A DNA stretch of 13,186 nucleotides from Rhodopirellula sp. (lineage in GTDB: Bacteria > Planctomycetota > Planctomycetia > Pirellulales > Pirellulaceae). The number at the start of each line of letters is the position of its first letter. Position 1 is the first letter of the stretch. Positions 6,145-13,186 of the stretch are shown piece after piece. A program made the position numbers and the translations under genes. A model generated the notes under the pieces. That model saw nothing but the letters and a program-made list of their open reading frames with translations. It was not told where the DNA came from and ran no database searches. The stretch covers positions 1 through 13,186 of the forward strand of contig PAUV01000027.1 in assembly GCA_002712845.1 (NCBI GenBank), given 5' to 3'.

Positions 6145-6644
6145 GTGATGATGGCGTAACTGATGCGTCGGCCGAGAAGGTAACGGAAGAATATTTTTCG
6201 TTTGCAATGGGAGAATTCACTGCCGAGTTCCCCCGAGATCGCCTTTATGCGACCAATCATATGTGGGCTAGTGAGATCGCAGAGGGGGTTTGGCGATTTG
6301 GCTTGACTGCCTATGCGGTGCGCCTGCTACAAGATGTCTACTTTTTGGATTGGGAAGTGGAACCGCCTGATGCAATTGGATTGCGGGCGCAGGTTGGTTC
6401 GATCGAAAGCAAGAAGGCTGAGAGTGATCTGTATTCACCCGTTGCTGGATCGCTCTCAAGGATTAACGAACTGACTCTTGATGACCCTTCTTTGATCAAT
6501 GCAGCTACCTACGGCGATGGGTGGTTGATCGAGATGGCGACTACAGACGTTGACCGCTTGCTGGATCCGGATGCCTATGCACAGCATCTTGTTGACGCTT
6601 GGCAAGTCGCGCAACGGACGATCAAAGGCCAGGCAAACCATTAG
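6141..6644 (+). CDS. Glycine cleavage H-like (lipoyl carrier) protein
   Basis: This encodes 167 residues with a GcvH/lipoyl fold. HMWASEIAEGVWRFGLTAYA (40-59) matches the H-protein opening (H-x-W ... GiT-x-yA). GSIESKKAESDLYSPVAG (86-103) matches the lipoylation hairpin, with Lys92 in the position of the lipoylated lysine. LTLDDPSLINAATYGDGWL (111-129) matches the family's N-x-x-P-x-LiN-x-x-Y-GxGW end. A non-family N-terminal extension of about 30 residues is present. The chosen GTG start (6141) overlaps the upstream stop as GTGA, indicating translational coupling; an internal ATG at 6207 would remove much of the extension. Classic H-protein carries an aminomethyl group between glycine-cleavage subunits, but no gcvT, gcvP or lipoate gene is in the window. 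A carrier or scaffold for the adjacent radical SAM enzyme is my inference. Confidence 0.85.
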   Translation: MSDDGVTDASAEKVTEEYFSFAMGEFTAEFPRDRLYATNHMWASEIAEGVWRFGLTAYAVRLLQDVYFLDWEVEPPDAIGLRAQVGSIESKKAESDLYSPVAGSLSRINELTLDDPSLINAATYGDGWLIEMATTDVDRLLDPDAYAQHLVDAWQVAQRTIKGQANH

Positions 6645-6663
6645 GTTTCGGTTTGCGTTTTTT
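6633..6663 (+). terminator. Intrinsic terminator after the radical SAM / H-protein pair
   Basis: GCAAACC (6633-6639) pairs perfectly with GGTTTGC (6650-6656) around a ten-base loop. G and six T residues (6658-6663) follow. The left arm is inside the last codons of the H-like gene and its TAG stop (6642-6644) sits in the loop. On the minus strand no T-run follows the hairpin, so it should act only on the rightward transcript. Confidence 0.75.
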
Positions 6664-6708
6664 CCGGTGCCGCTGATTGGAATTCTTGTTAAAGGCTGCG
6701 TTGCCTGA

Positions 6709-8541
6709 TCAATGTTGCTCTTTTTGTTGTGCCTCGCCTGTATTTCCGTCTGTGTCTGATTCGCGTTGTTTGTCGATCCAGTCATTGACTCGTTGTTCCA
6801 GCATGGGCAACGGAATGGATCCAGCTTCAAGAACCCGGTCGTGGAATGAACGCACATCAAAATCATCTCCAAGTGCTTGCTCTGCTTGCTGACGGATACG
6901 ACTGATTGCAAGTTCGCCTGTTTTGTAGGCGAGTGCTTGGCCTGGCCATCCGATGTAGCGATCAACCTCAGCCACGATGTTGTGCGGGCTTAGTGCTGTG
7001 TTTGCCGTCATGTAGTCGATTGCCTGCTGCCGTGACCATCCCATCCAATGAAGTCCCGTGTCCACAACGAGTCGGCTAGCACGCCACGCTTCCATGCTCA
7101 ATCGCCCAAAGTCCTGATAAGGGTCTTTGTAAAATCCGATGTCTTTCCCGAGGCGTTCGCTATACAACGCCCAGCCTTCGATAAAAGCTGTGAAGTTGCT
7201 CTCGCGACTGATGGGATGCAGGTTTTCAAGTTCTGCCTGAATGGCGAGTTGCAGATGATGGCCAGGAACGGCCTCATGTAGCGACAAAGCTTCAAGTTGA
7301 TACAGCGGGCGAGAGGACAAGTTGTAAGTGTTTAAGTAGTAAACACCACCACGTGTGCCATCGGTCGCTGGCGGCCAGTAGTAGGCTGCCGTTGTTTGGG
7401 GCGCCACGTAAGCAGGGATTTCCTGCAGCCCGTACGGGATTCGCGGCAGGTGTCCAAACAGTTCTGGTAAACGCCCGTCTGCACGCTTTAAAATCAAGGC
7501 GGCAGTTTGCATTAATTCTTCAGCTGAATTGGCATAGAACTTGGGGTCAGTTCTCAAGTGCTCGAGGAACTCATCAAGTGTGCCTTCAAAGCCTACTTTT
7601 TGTTTGATCAACTTCATCTCGCAACGGATCCTCGCGTTTTCACTTATGCCAGTTCGATGCAATTCTTCCGGTGAGATTTCGATGGTAGTGAAGCGTTGAA
7701 CACGGTCGAGATAGAATTCGCGCCCCATGGGCATCGCTGATGCTCCCACGGGTCCTCGACATGCAGGCAGATATTCGGTTCGAAGGAAATCGGCAAAACG
7801 CTGATAAGCCGGGATGACGCTCTGTTTGAGTGCGTCCTCGATTTGCGTATTGATCCGATTCCATCGTTGAGTGCCGAGGTTGCTTTTTGATTCCGCAGCG
7901 ATGTTTGCCAGAAATAGTGACTTCGTAAAGTCGTCAACAAGATGCGATTCAACCTGAGAGAGTGAATCTCGCATGATGATTGCTGGTTGAACCAGTCCGG
8001 CTTTGATCCCCCCTCGCAGTAACTCTATTTGCTGATTGGTATAGCGGTCAAAATCTTTAAGACGAGCGATGTAGTTGGCAAAGTCCTCTTCGGATTTTGG
8101 GGCCATCACTCGGGGTAACTCCGGGAAACGGATATGAAAACCGCCACGATTATTGATAGGCATCAAATGGGTTTTGAAGCGAAAGTCGGCAAGTTGACCT
8201 TCAAGGCGTTGCCGCAGCAGTTCATGATCAATCCGTTTTCCCTCGCTGAGATTCTTCACGGGGACGGCTTCAAGCTTTTCGAGAAATTTTCCGCGTCGGT
8301 CTGCTCGTGCTTGAATCGCGAGAAGGCTATCGTCAGCGAGGCGATCCTGCCCACGTGGATCACCGATGTTGGTTGCCAGCAACGGAGAGGATTCTAGTTC
8401 AAAATTCCAGACTTGATCGAGCAACTCAGTCAATGTTTGGTTGACGCTGAGTTCCTTCGTTGTGGTTTCCTGTGCCAATAACACGTTCGAAAGTAGAATC
8501 AGCAGAATGAGGACAGGAAATCGCCAGGTTGTATTGGACAT
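6709..8541 (-). CDS. Secreted DUF885-family protein (probable metallohydrolase)
   Basis: This encodes about 610 residues from the ATG at 8541, where a signal peptide begins (MSNTTWRF, then PVLILLILLSNVLLAQ). A GTG at 8577 would put 12 extra residues in front of it. The body is largely helical and matches the DUF885 (COG4805) family. The hallmark HEAVPGHHLQ (about 422-431) is a zinc-binding-like His-Glu...His-His motif. EGWALYSERLG follows about 33 residues later and probably supplies a further acidic ligand. Also typical are YYLNTYNL upstream, a GWPGQALAYKTGELAI segment, and a FHDRVLEAGSIPLPML end. Family members are annotated as peptidase-like, but substrates are mostly unknown. The signal peptide implies periplasmic or exported action. 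The C-terminal 25 residues are polar and Gln/Glu-rich. The gene converges with the H-protein gene across a 64-base gap and is divergent from the SGNH gene. Confidence 0.88.
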   Translation of the reverse strand: MSNTTWRFPVLILLILLSNVLLAQETTTKELSVNQTLTELLDQVWNFELESSPLLATNIGDPRGQDRLADDSLLAIQARADRRGKFLEKLEAVPVKNLSEGKRIDHELLRQRLEGQLADFRFKTHLMPINNRGGFHIRFPELPRVMAPKSEEDFANYIARLKDFDRYTNQQIELLRGGIKAGLVQPAIIMRDSLSQVESHLVDDFTKSLFLANIAAESKSNLGTQRWNRINTQIEDALKQSVIPAYQRFADFLRTEYLPACRGPVGASAMPMGREFYLDRVQRFTTIEISPEELHRTGISENARIRCEMKLIKQKVGFEGTLDEFLEHLRTDPKFYANSAEELMQTAALILKRADGRLPELFGHLPRIPYGLQEIPAYVAPQTTAAYYWPPATDGTRGGVYYLNTYNLSSRPLYQLEALSLHEAVPGHHLQLAIQAELENLHPISRESNFTAFIEGWALYSERLGKDIGFYKDPYQDFGRLSMEAWRASRLVVDTGLHWMGWSRQQAIDYMTANTALSPHNIVAEVDRYIGWPGQALAYKTGELAISRIRQQAEQALGDDFDVRSFHDRVLEAGSIPLPMLEQRVNDWIDKQRESDTDGNTGEAQQKEQH

Positions 8542-8845
8542 GGTTAGGTTCAGTATGATTTTGTAGCGGGGCAGCACGGCGTTACGGAAAGTAATTTTAG
8601 AACCTAATGCCTAAGGTATCCGGCTGGTCTGCACCCGATCGGATGTCACGCCGAAATTGTACGTAACTCGGGCTGTTGTAACGACAGTTAGCCCACATTC
8701 GCGTATCTTGAGTTAAGCTGAGTGGGTACGTTGGCGGATGCCTGCGGCCGTTATGCAATAACGCGGTTTGGGAAGTCGGTTGGCAACTTATTGCAAGATT
8801 AACGTGCGTTGCTAATCAAAGTGAAATTCTTTTGGTGAACTTGAA
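8542..8845. promoter_or_regulatory. Divergent intergenic region between DUF885 and SGNH genes
   Basis: This gap of about 304 bases must hold promoters for both flanking genes. On the + strand TTGCAA (8791-8796) and TAATCA (8813-8818) are spaced by 16 bases and would place a start near 8825, about 20 bases before the SGNH ATG; this is weak. A perfect small inverted repeat CGTTAT-GCA-ATAACG occupies 8749-8763 and could be an operator. I see no small gene or RNA here, and no recognisable Shine-Dalgarno precedes either start codon. Confidence 0.35.
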
Positions 8846-9658
8846 ATGCGAAGTATTGTGCTGCTGTGTTCCGTGATGGCTCTCGTAACGACTCAGGTTT
8901 GGCGATTCCAAGGCGACCGGAGAGGTTTAACTGCGCGGGCGACAGAATACACTCCGAAGGATGGTTTTCTCGCCCGTTATCGCAGAAAAGCAATCGGTAA
9001 GTGGGAAAAGGATATTAAGAAACTTGAGGCTCGTGATGCGGCTGAGAGTGATCCTGAAGACGCGATCATGTTCATTGGTAGCAGTAGCATTCGAAGATGG
9101 TCCGATATCGCGACTGATATGGCACCCTTTCGTACGATTCAGCGAGGTTATGGAGGAGCGAAGTACAGTGATGTTGCCATTTTTTCCAAACGTCTGCTGC
9201 ATCCGCATGAATACCGGGCGCTCGTGATTTTCGTTGGAAATGATGTTCAAGGAAAGACTGAAGATCACACCCCTGATCAAATAGAGGAATTGGTGAGGTA
9301 CATTGTTTCAGTGTCGAAGAATCATCAAGCCGATGCTCCTGTATTTCTGATCGAGGTGACCCCAACCTCGAAGCGGTTTTCGGCATGGCCTGCCATTCGC
9401 AAAGTAAATGCGCGTCTGCGAGAAGTCGCACTTTCAACGCCTAACACGCATTTCATTGCGACTGCAGAGCATTATTTGGACCCAGAGGGGAAGCCCCGGG
9501 ATGAGCTGTTTGTTGGTGACCGCTTGCATTTGAACGAAGCTGGGTACGACCAATGGGCAACGTTAATCCGCAGGAGAATTTCTGAAACATTCAAATTCAA
9601 ACGCGAGTTTGAGGCCAAGGCTGGATCTCCAGCGGTTGATGAATCCAGCGGGAAATGA
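8846..9658 (+). CDS. SGNH/GDSL-type hydrolase, probably exported
   Basis: The 270-residue protein carries the SGNH hydrolase blocks. Block I is FIGSSSIRRW (76-85), with the nucleophile Ser80 as GSSS rather than GDSL. Block II is RGYGGAKYSDV (100-110), block III is FVGNDV with Asn132, and block V is GDRLHLNEAGYDQW (224-237) with Asp225 and His228. All expected catalytic and oxyanion residues are present. Proteins of this shape hydrolyse ester bonds, often on lipids or acetylated polysaccharides; the substrate here is unknown. The N-terminus (MRSIVLLCSVMALVTTQVW) is hydrophobic and could be a signal or anchor, though no clear cleavage site is seen. The start is the first ATG, without a Shine-Dalgarno. 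The C-terminal tail is charged. It lies 222 bases upstream of the LptD-like gene on the same strand, not obviously in one operon. Confidence 0.86.
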   Translation: MRSIVLLCSVMALVTTQVWRFQGDRRGLTARATEYTPKDGFLARYRRKAIGKWEKDIKKLEARDAAESDPEDAIMFIGSSSIRRWSDIATDMAPFRTIQRGYGGAKYSDVAIFSKRLLHPHEYRALVIFVGNDVQGKTEDHTPDQIEELVRYIVSVSKNHQADAPVFLIEVTPTSKRFSAWPAIRKVNARLREVALSTPNTHFIATAEHYLDPEGKPRDELFVGDRLHLNEAGYDQWATLIRRRISETFKFKREFEAKAGSPAVDESSGK

Positions 9659-9880
9659 GTTTCACGCTCCCCAAAGCCCTGTTCCACGAAATCTATTCCA
9701 GAAACCGTCAGATTTACCATCGCAATTGCCGGTTTCAAGCTTGTGACTTTCTGAAATCAATTCGTAGACTCCCGATGCGTTCTGTCTGAGCGTGATTTCA
9801 TCTTTTTCGCAACGGAAGCAGTCAACTTGGGCGGCAAGGAAGCCACCACTGGATCAATTAGGCTTGGAATTCGACGAAGA

Positions 9881-12800
9881 ATGTCGTCTTTCTCGTTTGC
9901 TGCTGCGCGGATTCTTCTTGTTTCCTTCTGTACTTTCTGGATCGCAAACACAGCGAAGAGCCAGCAAATCAGTTCTGAGCCAATCCTTGTTCGGGGCAAC
10001 GTGGTTTCACGTTGGCAGATCAATGATGCAGAGGCATCTCTTTTACAAGGTGATTGCGAGTTGGCTCATGGTGCACGGACAGTTCGGGCTGATTCGATGC
10101 TATTGTTGGTGGATGGACCCGTGGGTCGGGTCCGAACTCGGGTTGTGATCGCTGGCGATTCCACAAAGAAGGGTGATCGTCCCCAAACGTTGACGCTGCT
10201 GACTTTGGGTGACCCACAAATCATCGCCCCCCGTGTGCTCAAGAAGCCAGCCGATGAACCTGCGTTGCTTCGCTATTTGCCGGTTCCTGATTCATTTCCA
10301 GCCAACGAGTGGTTGGATGCGATTCCAAATATTCAAAAGGTGCAATTCGAAGAATCAATCATTGCACCTCAGCCAGACAATGCCATTCCAGCACCTCCGG
10401 CGGACTCGACCGATTCTTCATCAGTACGTTTTCTGACAGGTGGAGGCACCAAGTCGATTGAGATCGGGGCACGCGATGGATCGACTCAACTGCAGATCGA
10501 AATGAAGCCCCGGCCCGAGTTGGGCGATACGGTGGTTTTGGCCAGGGGTGGGGTTACTGTTCTGATTCGCGATGTGACTGTCAGGCTGCCTGGCGGCATG
10601 ATGGACCTCGGTACCATCTCGCTGTCAGCCGATCGTGTTGTGGGTTGGTTACCTGAAGTAGGATCACTGTTCAATCGTTCGAACGCGAGTGCGCCATCTG
10701 ATGGAGAAATCTATCTAGAAGGAGATATCGTGTTTCGTCAAGGCGAGCGAATCATCTATGCCAACTCGATGTATTACAACATTGCTACGCAGCAGGGCAT
10801 GGTGCTGGATTCTGAAGTTATCACAACCATCCCAAATTATCTTGGTGTTGTACGCCTGAAGGCAGATGTGTTGCAGCAAGTTGCTGAGGGCAACTTTATA
10901 GCATTTGATGCAGCAGTCACGAGCAGCCGAATGGGCGTACCGCAGTATTGGTTACAGAGTGAACGTCTGCAACTGACAGATCGCCAACGAATCATGCCGG
11001 ACCCCATTACCGGTTTGCCAACCAGTCGTAGCGAAGCATTCGTTAATAGTCGTGACAACTTTGTTTACTTTGGTGGGGTTCCAATACTTTACTGGCCTAC
11101 GTTCTCAACCAGCTTGGAAAGACCGGGCTACTACGTTTCTGGCATCAAGTTGCGAAATGACCAGATTTTCGGCACGCAAGTATTGGTTGATTTTGATCTG
11201 TTTCAGTTATTTGGAATTGAAAATGCGCCACCGGGTGCTAACTGGGAAATGTCACTCGATTATTTGAGTGCGCGTGGACCAGCGATCGGAACCAAGCTTG
11301 AGTACAGTTTGCCATCCATTTTCGGCATCAACGGCCCTGTGGATGGCTATTTTGATACTTGGCTTATTCACGATGATGGTAAGGATGATTTGGGGGCAGG
11401 CCGACGCGATTTACAGCCCTCAACAAAATTCCGTGGTCGCTCTCTTTTGCGGCATCGACACTATCTGAATCCCAATCTTGAGCTGATTGCCGAATTGGGT
11501 TGGATCAGTGACCGTAATTTTCTGGATCAATATTTCGAAGGCGAGTGGGATCGTGACATCAACGAAAGCACTGCTCTGCGACTGCGAAAGTATCATAATA
11601 GCCATCTGTTTGATGTAACTGGGCAAGCCCGGATCAATGACTTTTTCACAACTACTGAAAATCTGCCCATGTTGGACCACTACATGATTGGTGGTTCAAT
11701 TTTCGGAGATCGCTTCACGTGGTCGGCTCACAATAAGCTGGGTTATTCTCGCTTACAGATCGCCGATTTTCCCGAGAATGCAGATGAGCAGAGTATGTAT
11801 TCGCCTATTTTGTCTACACCGGGAATTGCGGGACTCGACAGCATAGGGCTGGAAAACGCCTCAGGGATTGTCACTGGAACGCGGCAAAAGCTTGCGTTGC
11901 CAGTTCAGCTTGGCGCAGTCCGGGTTGTGCCCAGTGTTTCCGGAGAGGCATCCTACTACGGTGAGGCTTCAGATGGTGAACCACTTACACGTTTGTTTGG
12001 GCAGGGAGGGGTGGTTGCCACGCTACCCGCCTCGCGAGTCGATGCGACCATCCAAAGTAGTTTGTTGAATATTCGGGGACTGGCTCACAAAGCTGAGTGG
12101 CAGGCCGAATATTTTTACGCAGACAGCAATTCAAATCTTGATGCACTTCCACTCTATAATCCACTGGATGATCACGCACAGCAGCAATACCGGTCACGAT
12201 TCTTGCGGAGCAACCCTGCGATGTTGGGGCGTGAACGTTATCAGACCAGGGACTATGCATTTCGACAGGGGATACAGAAGCTTGTTGCCAGTCCCAGTGA
12301 TGTTGTAGCAGCCGACTTGCAACAAGTGCGAATCGGTTTGCACCAGAGATTGCAAACTAAGCGTGGTCTTCCTGGGCTTGAACGCATTGTGGACCTCTTT
12401 AGGTTAGATCTCGATCTATTCATCTTCCCAGACGCGGATCGTGATAACTTTGGGGAAACTCTGGGCCCAGCTACCTATGACATGCGTTATCTAGTGGGCG
12501 ATCGTGTCTCACTTTTGAGTGATGGGTATTTCGATTTCTTTGAGGGAGGTCTGCGATCGATCAGCGCTGGGGTCCGTAGTACCCGTCCTGGTGTGGGGGA
12601 TGTTTACTTTGGTCTGTTGTCACTGGAAGGACCCATCAGCAGTACGGTATTCAGAAGCAACCTTGATTACCGGTTGAATGAAAAGTGGATTGTTTCCAAT
12701 GGTCTGAGTTATGATTTCAGCAGTACTGGGAATGTTTCGCAGTCAGCTGGTCTGACTCGAATCGGCGAGTCGCTCCTGTTTCGACTTGGAATGACGTATG

Positions 12801-12922
12801 ACAAGGGCCGCGATAATGTGGGCATCGGTTTTTCAATCGAACCTCGTTTCTGGCCCAAGCCAAAGTTGGGTCGTGTGGGAGGGCAGTTAATCCCACCACC
12901 AGGTGTCGAAGGATTTGAATAG
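9881..12922 (+). CDS. LptD/OstA-like outer-membrane protein
   Basis: This encodes about 1013 residues from the ATG at 9881, which begins a signal peptide (MSSFSFAAARILLVSFCTFWIANTAKS). A TTG at 9827 would add 18 residues before it. An OstA/LptA-like segment follows (about 35-80, ILVRGNVVSRW and DCELAHG). A Pro/Ala/Ser-rich stretch lies near 165-185. A second OstA-like jelly-roll segment follows (about 275-345, GEIYLEGDIVFRQGERIIYANSMYYN). The C-terminal half reads as beta-barrel strands, starting around VPILYWPTFST (about 400-410), which resembles the LptD barrel-entry motif. LptD inserts lipopolysaccharide into the outer membrane with LptE. The mature protein appears to have only one cysteine, so the disulfides between N-domain and barrel of enterobacterial LptD cannot form. 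The chain also ends in ...GVEGFE, not an aromatic residue. Homology is clear to the eye; LPS transport specifically is inferred. Confidence 0.8.
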   Translation: MSSFSFAAARILLVSFCTFWIANTAKSQQISSEPILVRGNVVSRWQINDAEASLLQGDCELAHGARTVRADSMLLLVDGPVGRVRTRVVIAGDSTKKGDRPQTLTLLTLGDPQIIAPRVLKKPADEPALLRYLPVPDSFPANEWLDAIPNIQKVQFEESIIAPQPDNAIPAPPADSTDSSSVRFLTGGGTKSIEIGARDGSTQLQIEMKPRPELGDTVVLARGGVTVLIRDVTVRLPGGMMDLGTISLSADRVVGWLPEVGSLFNRSNASAPSDGEIYLEGDIVFRQGERIIYANSMYYNIATQQGMVLDSEVITTIPNYLGVVRLKADVLQQVAEGNFIAFDAAVTSSRMGVPQYWLQSERLQLTDRQRIMPDPITGLPTSRSEAFVNSRDNFVYFGGVPILYWPTFSTSLERPGYYVSGIKLRNDQIFGTQVLVDFDLFQLFGIENAPPGANWEMSLDYLSARGPAIGTKLEYSLPSIFGINGPVDGYFDTWLIHDDGKDDLGAGRRDLQPSTKFRGRSLLRHRHYLNPNLELIAELGWISDRNFLDQYFEGEWDRDINESTALRLRKYHNSHLFDVTGQARINDFFTTTENLPMLDHYMIGGSIFGDRFTWSAHNKLGYSRLQIADFPENADEQSMYSPILSTPGIAGLDSIGLENASGIVTGTRQKLALPVQLGAVRVVPSVSGEASYYGEASDGEPLTRLFGQGGVVATLPASRVDATIQSSLLNIRGLAHKAEWQAEYFYADSNSNLDALPLYNPLDDHAQQQYRSRFLRSNPAMLGRERYQTRDYAFRQGIQKLVASPSDVVAADLQQVRIGLHQRLQTKRGLPGLERIVDLFRLDLDLFIFPDADRDNFGETLGPATYDMRYLVGDRVSLLSDGYFDFFEGGLRSISAGVRSTRPGVGDVYFGLLSLEGPISSTVFRSNLDYRLNEKWIVSNGLSYDFSSTGNVSQSAGLTRIGESLLFRLGMTYDKGRDNVGIGFSIEPRFWPKPKLGRVGGQLIPPPGVEGFE

Positions 12923-13056
12923 AACCCCGTGCCGAGGGTGCAGACTTAGCAAGAGAGTTTAGGGAGACCCAGCAAATTTCGCGGCAACAGTCGGGCTTGC
13001 AGATTGGTTCGCCATAGTTCTTGCTGTTTAAAATGCTCTCTATTATCGGTGCCAGG

Positions 13057-13075
13057 AAGTGTGCACACTTTTTTT
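13057..13075 (+). terminator. Palindrome with T-tract, possible terminator of LptD-like gene
   Basis: AAGTGTGCACACTT (13057-13070) is a perfect 14-base palindrome and its last two T residues run on to make seven (13069-13075). As RNA it would fold as a five-pair stem with a TGCA loop, which is weak for termination. It lies 134 bases beyond the LptD-like stop and five bases beyond the end of the leftward cutA, as expected between converging genes. It could instead be a protein-binding site. The stretch 12923-13056 before it holds nothing I can name. Confidence 0.35.
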
Positions 13076-13079
13076 CCGG

Positions 13080-13186
13080 TTAACGCGTGTGTTGGATCGC
13101 CCAGTTCAGATACCCCTCAGTGGTGTCGGCCACAGGTAACATGAGGATCTCTGGTTGTTCGTAGGGATGCAGTGCCACAAGTTGTC
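13080..13186 (-). CDS. cutA: CutA-like divalent-cation tolerance protein, C-terminal fragment
   Basis: Only the last 34 codons are inside the window, read leftward from 13184 to the TAA at 13082-13080. They read ALHPYEQPEILMLPVADT, then GYLNWAIQHTR. This matches the CutA1 C-terminus (HPYExPEIxxLPxxxGxxxYLxWI). CutA is a small cytoplasmic trimer, about 100-110 residues in most bacteria, linked to copper and other divalent-metal tolerance. The start lies beyond the right edge. It converges with the LptD-like gene. The assignment rests on a short stretch but the motif is distinctive. Confidence 0.8.
   Translation of the reverse strand, partial: QLVALHPYEQPEILMLPVADTTEGYLNWAIQHTR

Noticed and set aside
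6456..6965. Minus-strand frame spanning the gap between H-like and DUF885 genes
   Set aside because: It overlaps both real genes out of frame and covers the terminator; the product is low-complexity and unlike any family.
12923..13056. Possible tRNA or small RNA suggested by a GGTTCGCC-like segment near 13010
   Set aside because: No acceptor, D or anticodon arms can be drawn around it; the resemblance to a T-loop is superficial.

Overview
The window looks like a chromosomal segment of a planctomycete or close PVC-group bacterium. The evidence is the gene content taken together: a fused AroD-AroE enzyme, a secreted eight-blade PQQ-type propeller, a GSSS-type SGNH hydrolase, a DUF885 protein, an LptD-like outer-membrane protein, and genes that mostly lack a clear Shine-Dalgarno sequence. 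Base composition looks moderate (roughly half G+C by eye, not computed). I see no phage, transposon, CRISPR, rRNA or tRNA signal. This is mostly ordinary chromosome with a few unusual arrangements.

Layout. (1) Positions 1-905 hold the 3' part of a multi-pass membrane protein on the + strand that resembles a type IV prepilin peptidase (A24) but lacks recognisable catalytic aspartates. (2) Positions 906-1215 are a gene-free gap with two short exact direct repeats and a small stem-loop. (3) On the minus strand, a bifunctional 3-dehydroquinate dehydratase/shikimate dehydrogenase (3209-1719) is followed by an N-acetylglutamate-synthase-like GNAT protein that probably starts on a TTG overlapping the aroDE stop. 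(4) A divergent promoter region with a perfect TATAAT leads rightward into a secreted PQQ-propeller protein (3454-4743). (5) A two-gene unit follows: a HemN/HemW-like radical SAM protein (4825-6144) and a glycine-cleavage-H-like protein with a conserved lipoyl lysine (6141-6644). They are coupled by a GTGA overlap and closed by an intrinsic terminator whose stem contains the stop codon. (6) A convergent secreted DUF885 metallohydrolase lies on the minus strand (8541-6709). (7) After a divergent gap come an SGNH/GDSL-type hydrolase (8846-9658) and a large LptD/OstA-like outer-membrane protein (9881-12922), both on +. (8) At the right edge, the last 34 codons of a cutA homologue enter on the minus strand, separated from the LptD-like gene by a palindrome plus T-tract.

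The most interesting unit is the radical SAM/H-protein pair. The enzyme keeps the iron-sulfur cluster motif but has lost the HemW HNxxYW signature and the fourth cysteine of HemN. Its partner is a stand-alone lipoyl-carrier fold with no glycine-cleavage genes nearby. That combination suggests a dedicated radical SAM/lipoyl-carrier system rather than haem synthesis or ordinary glycine cleavage, but the function is inferred only.
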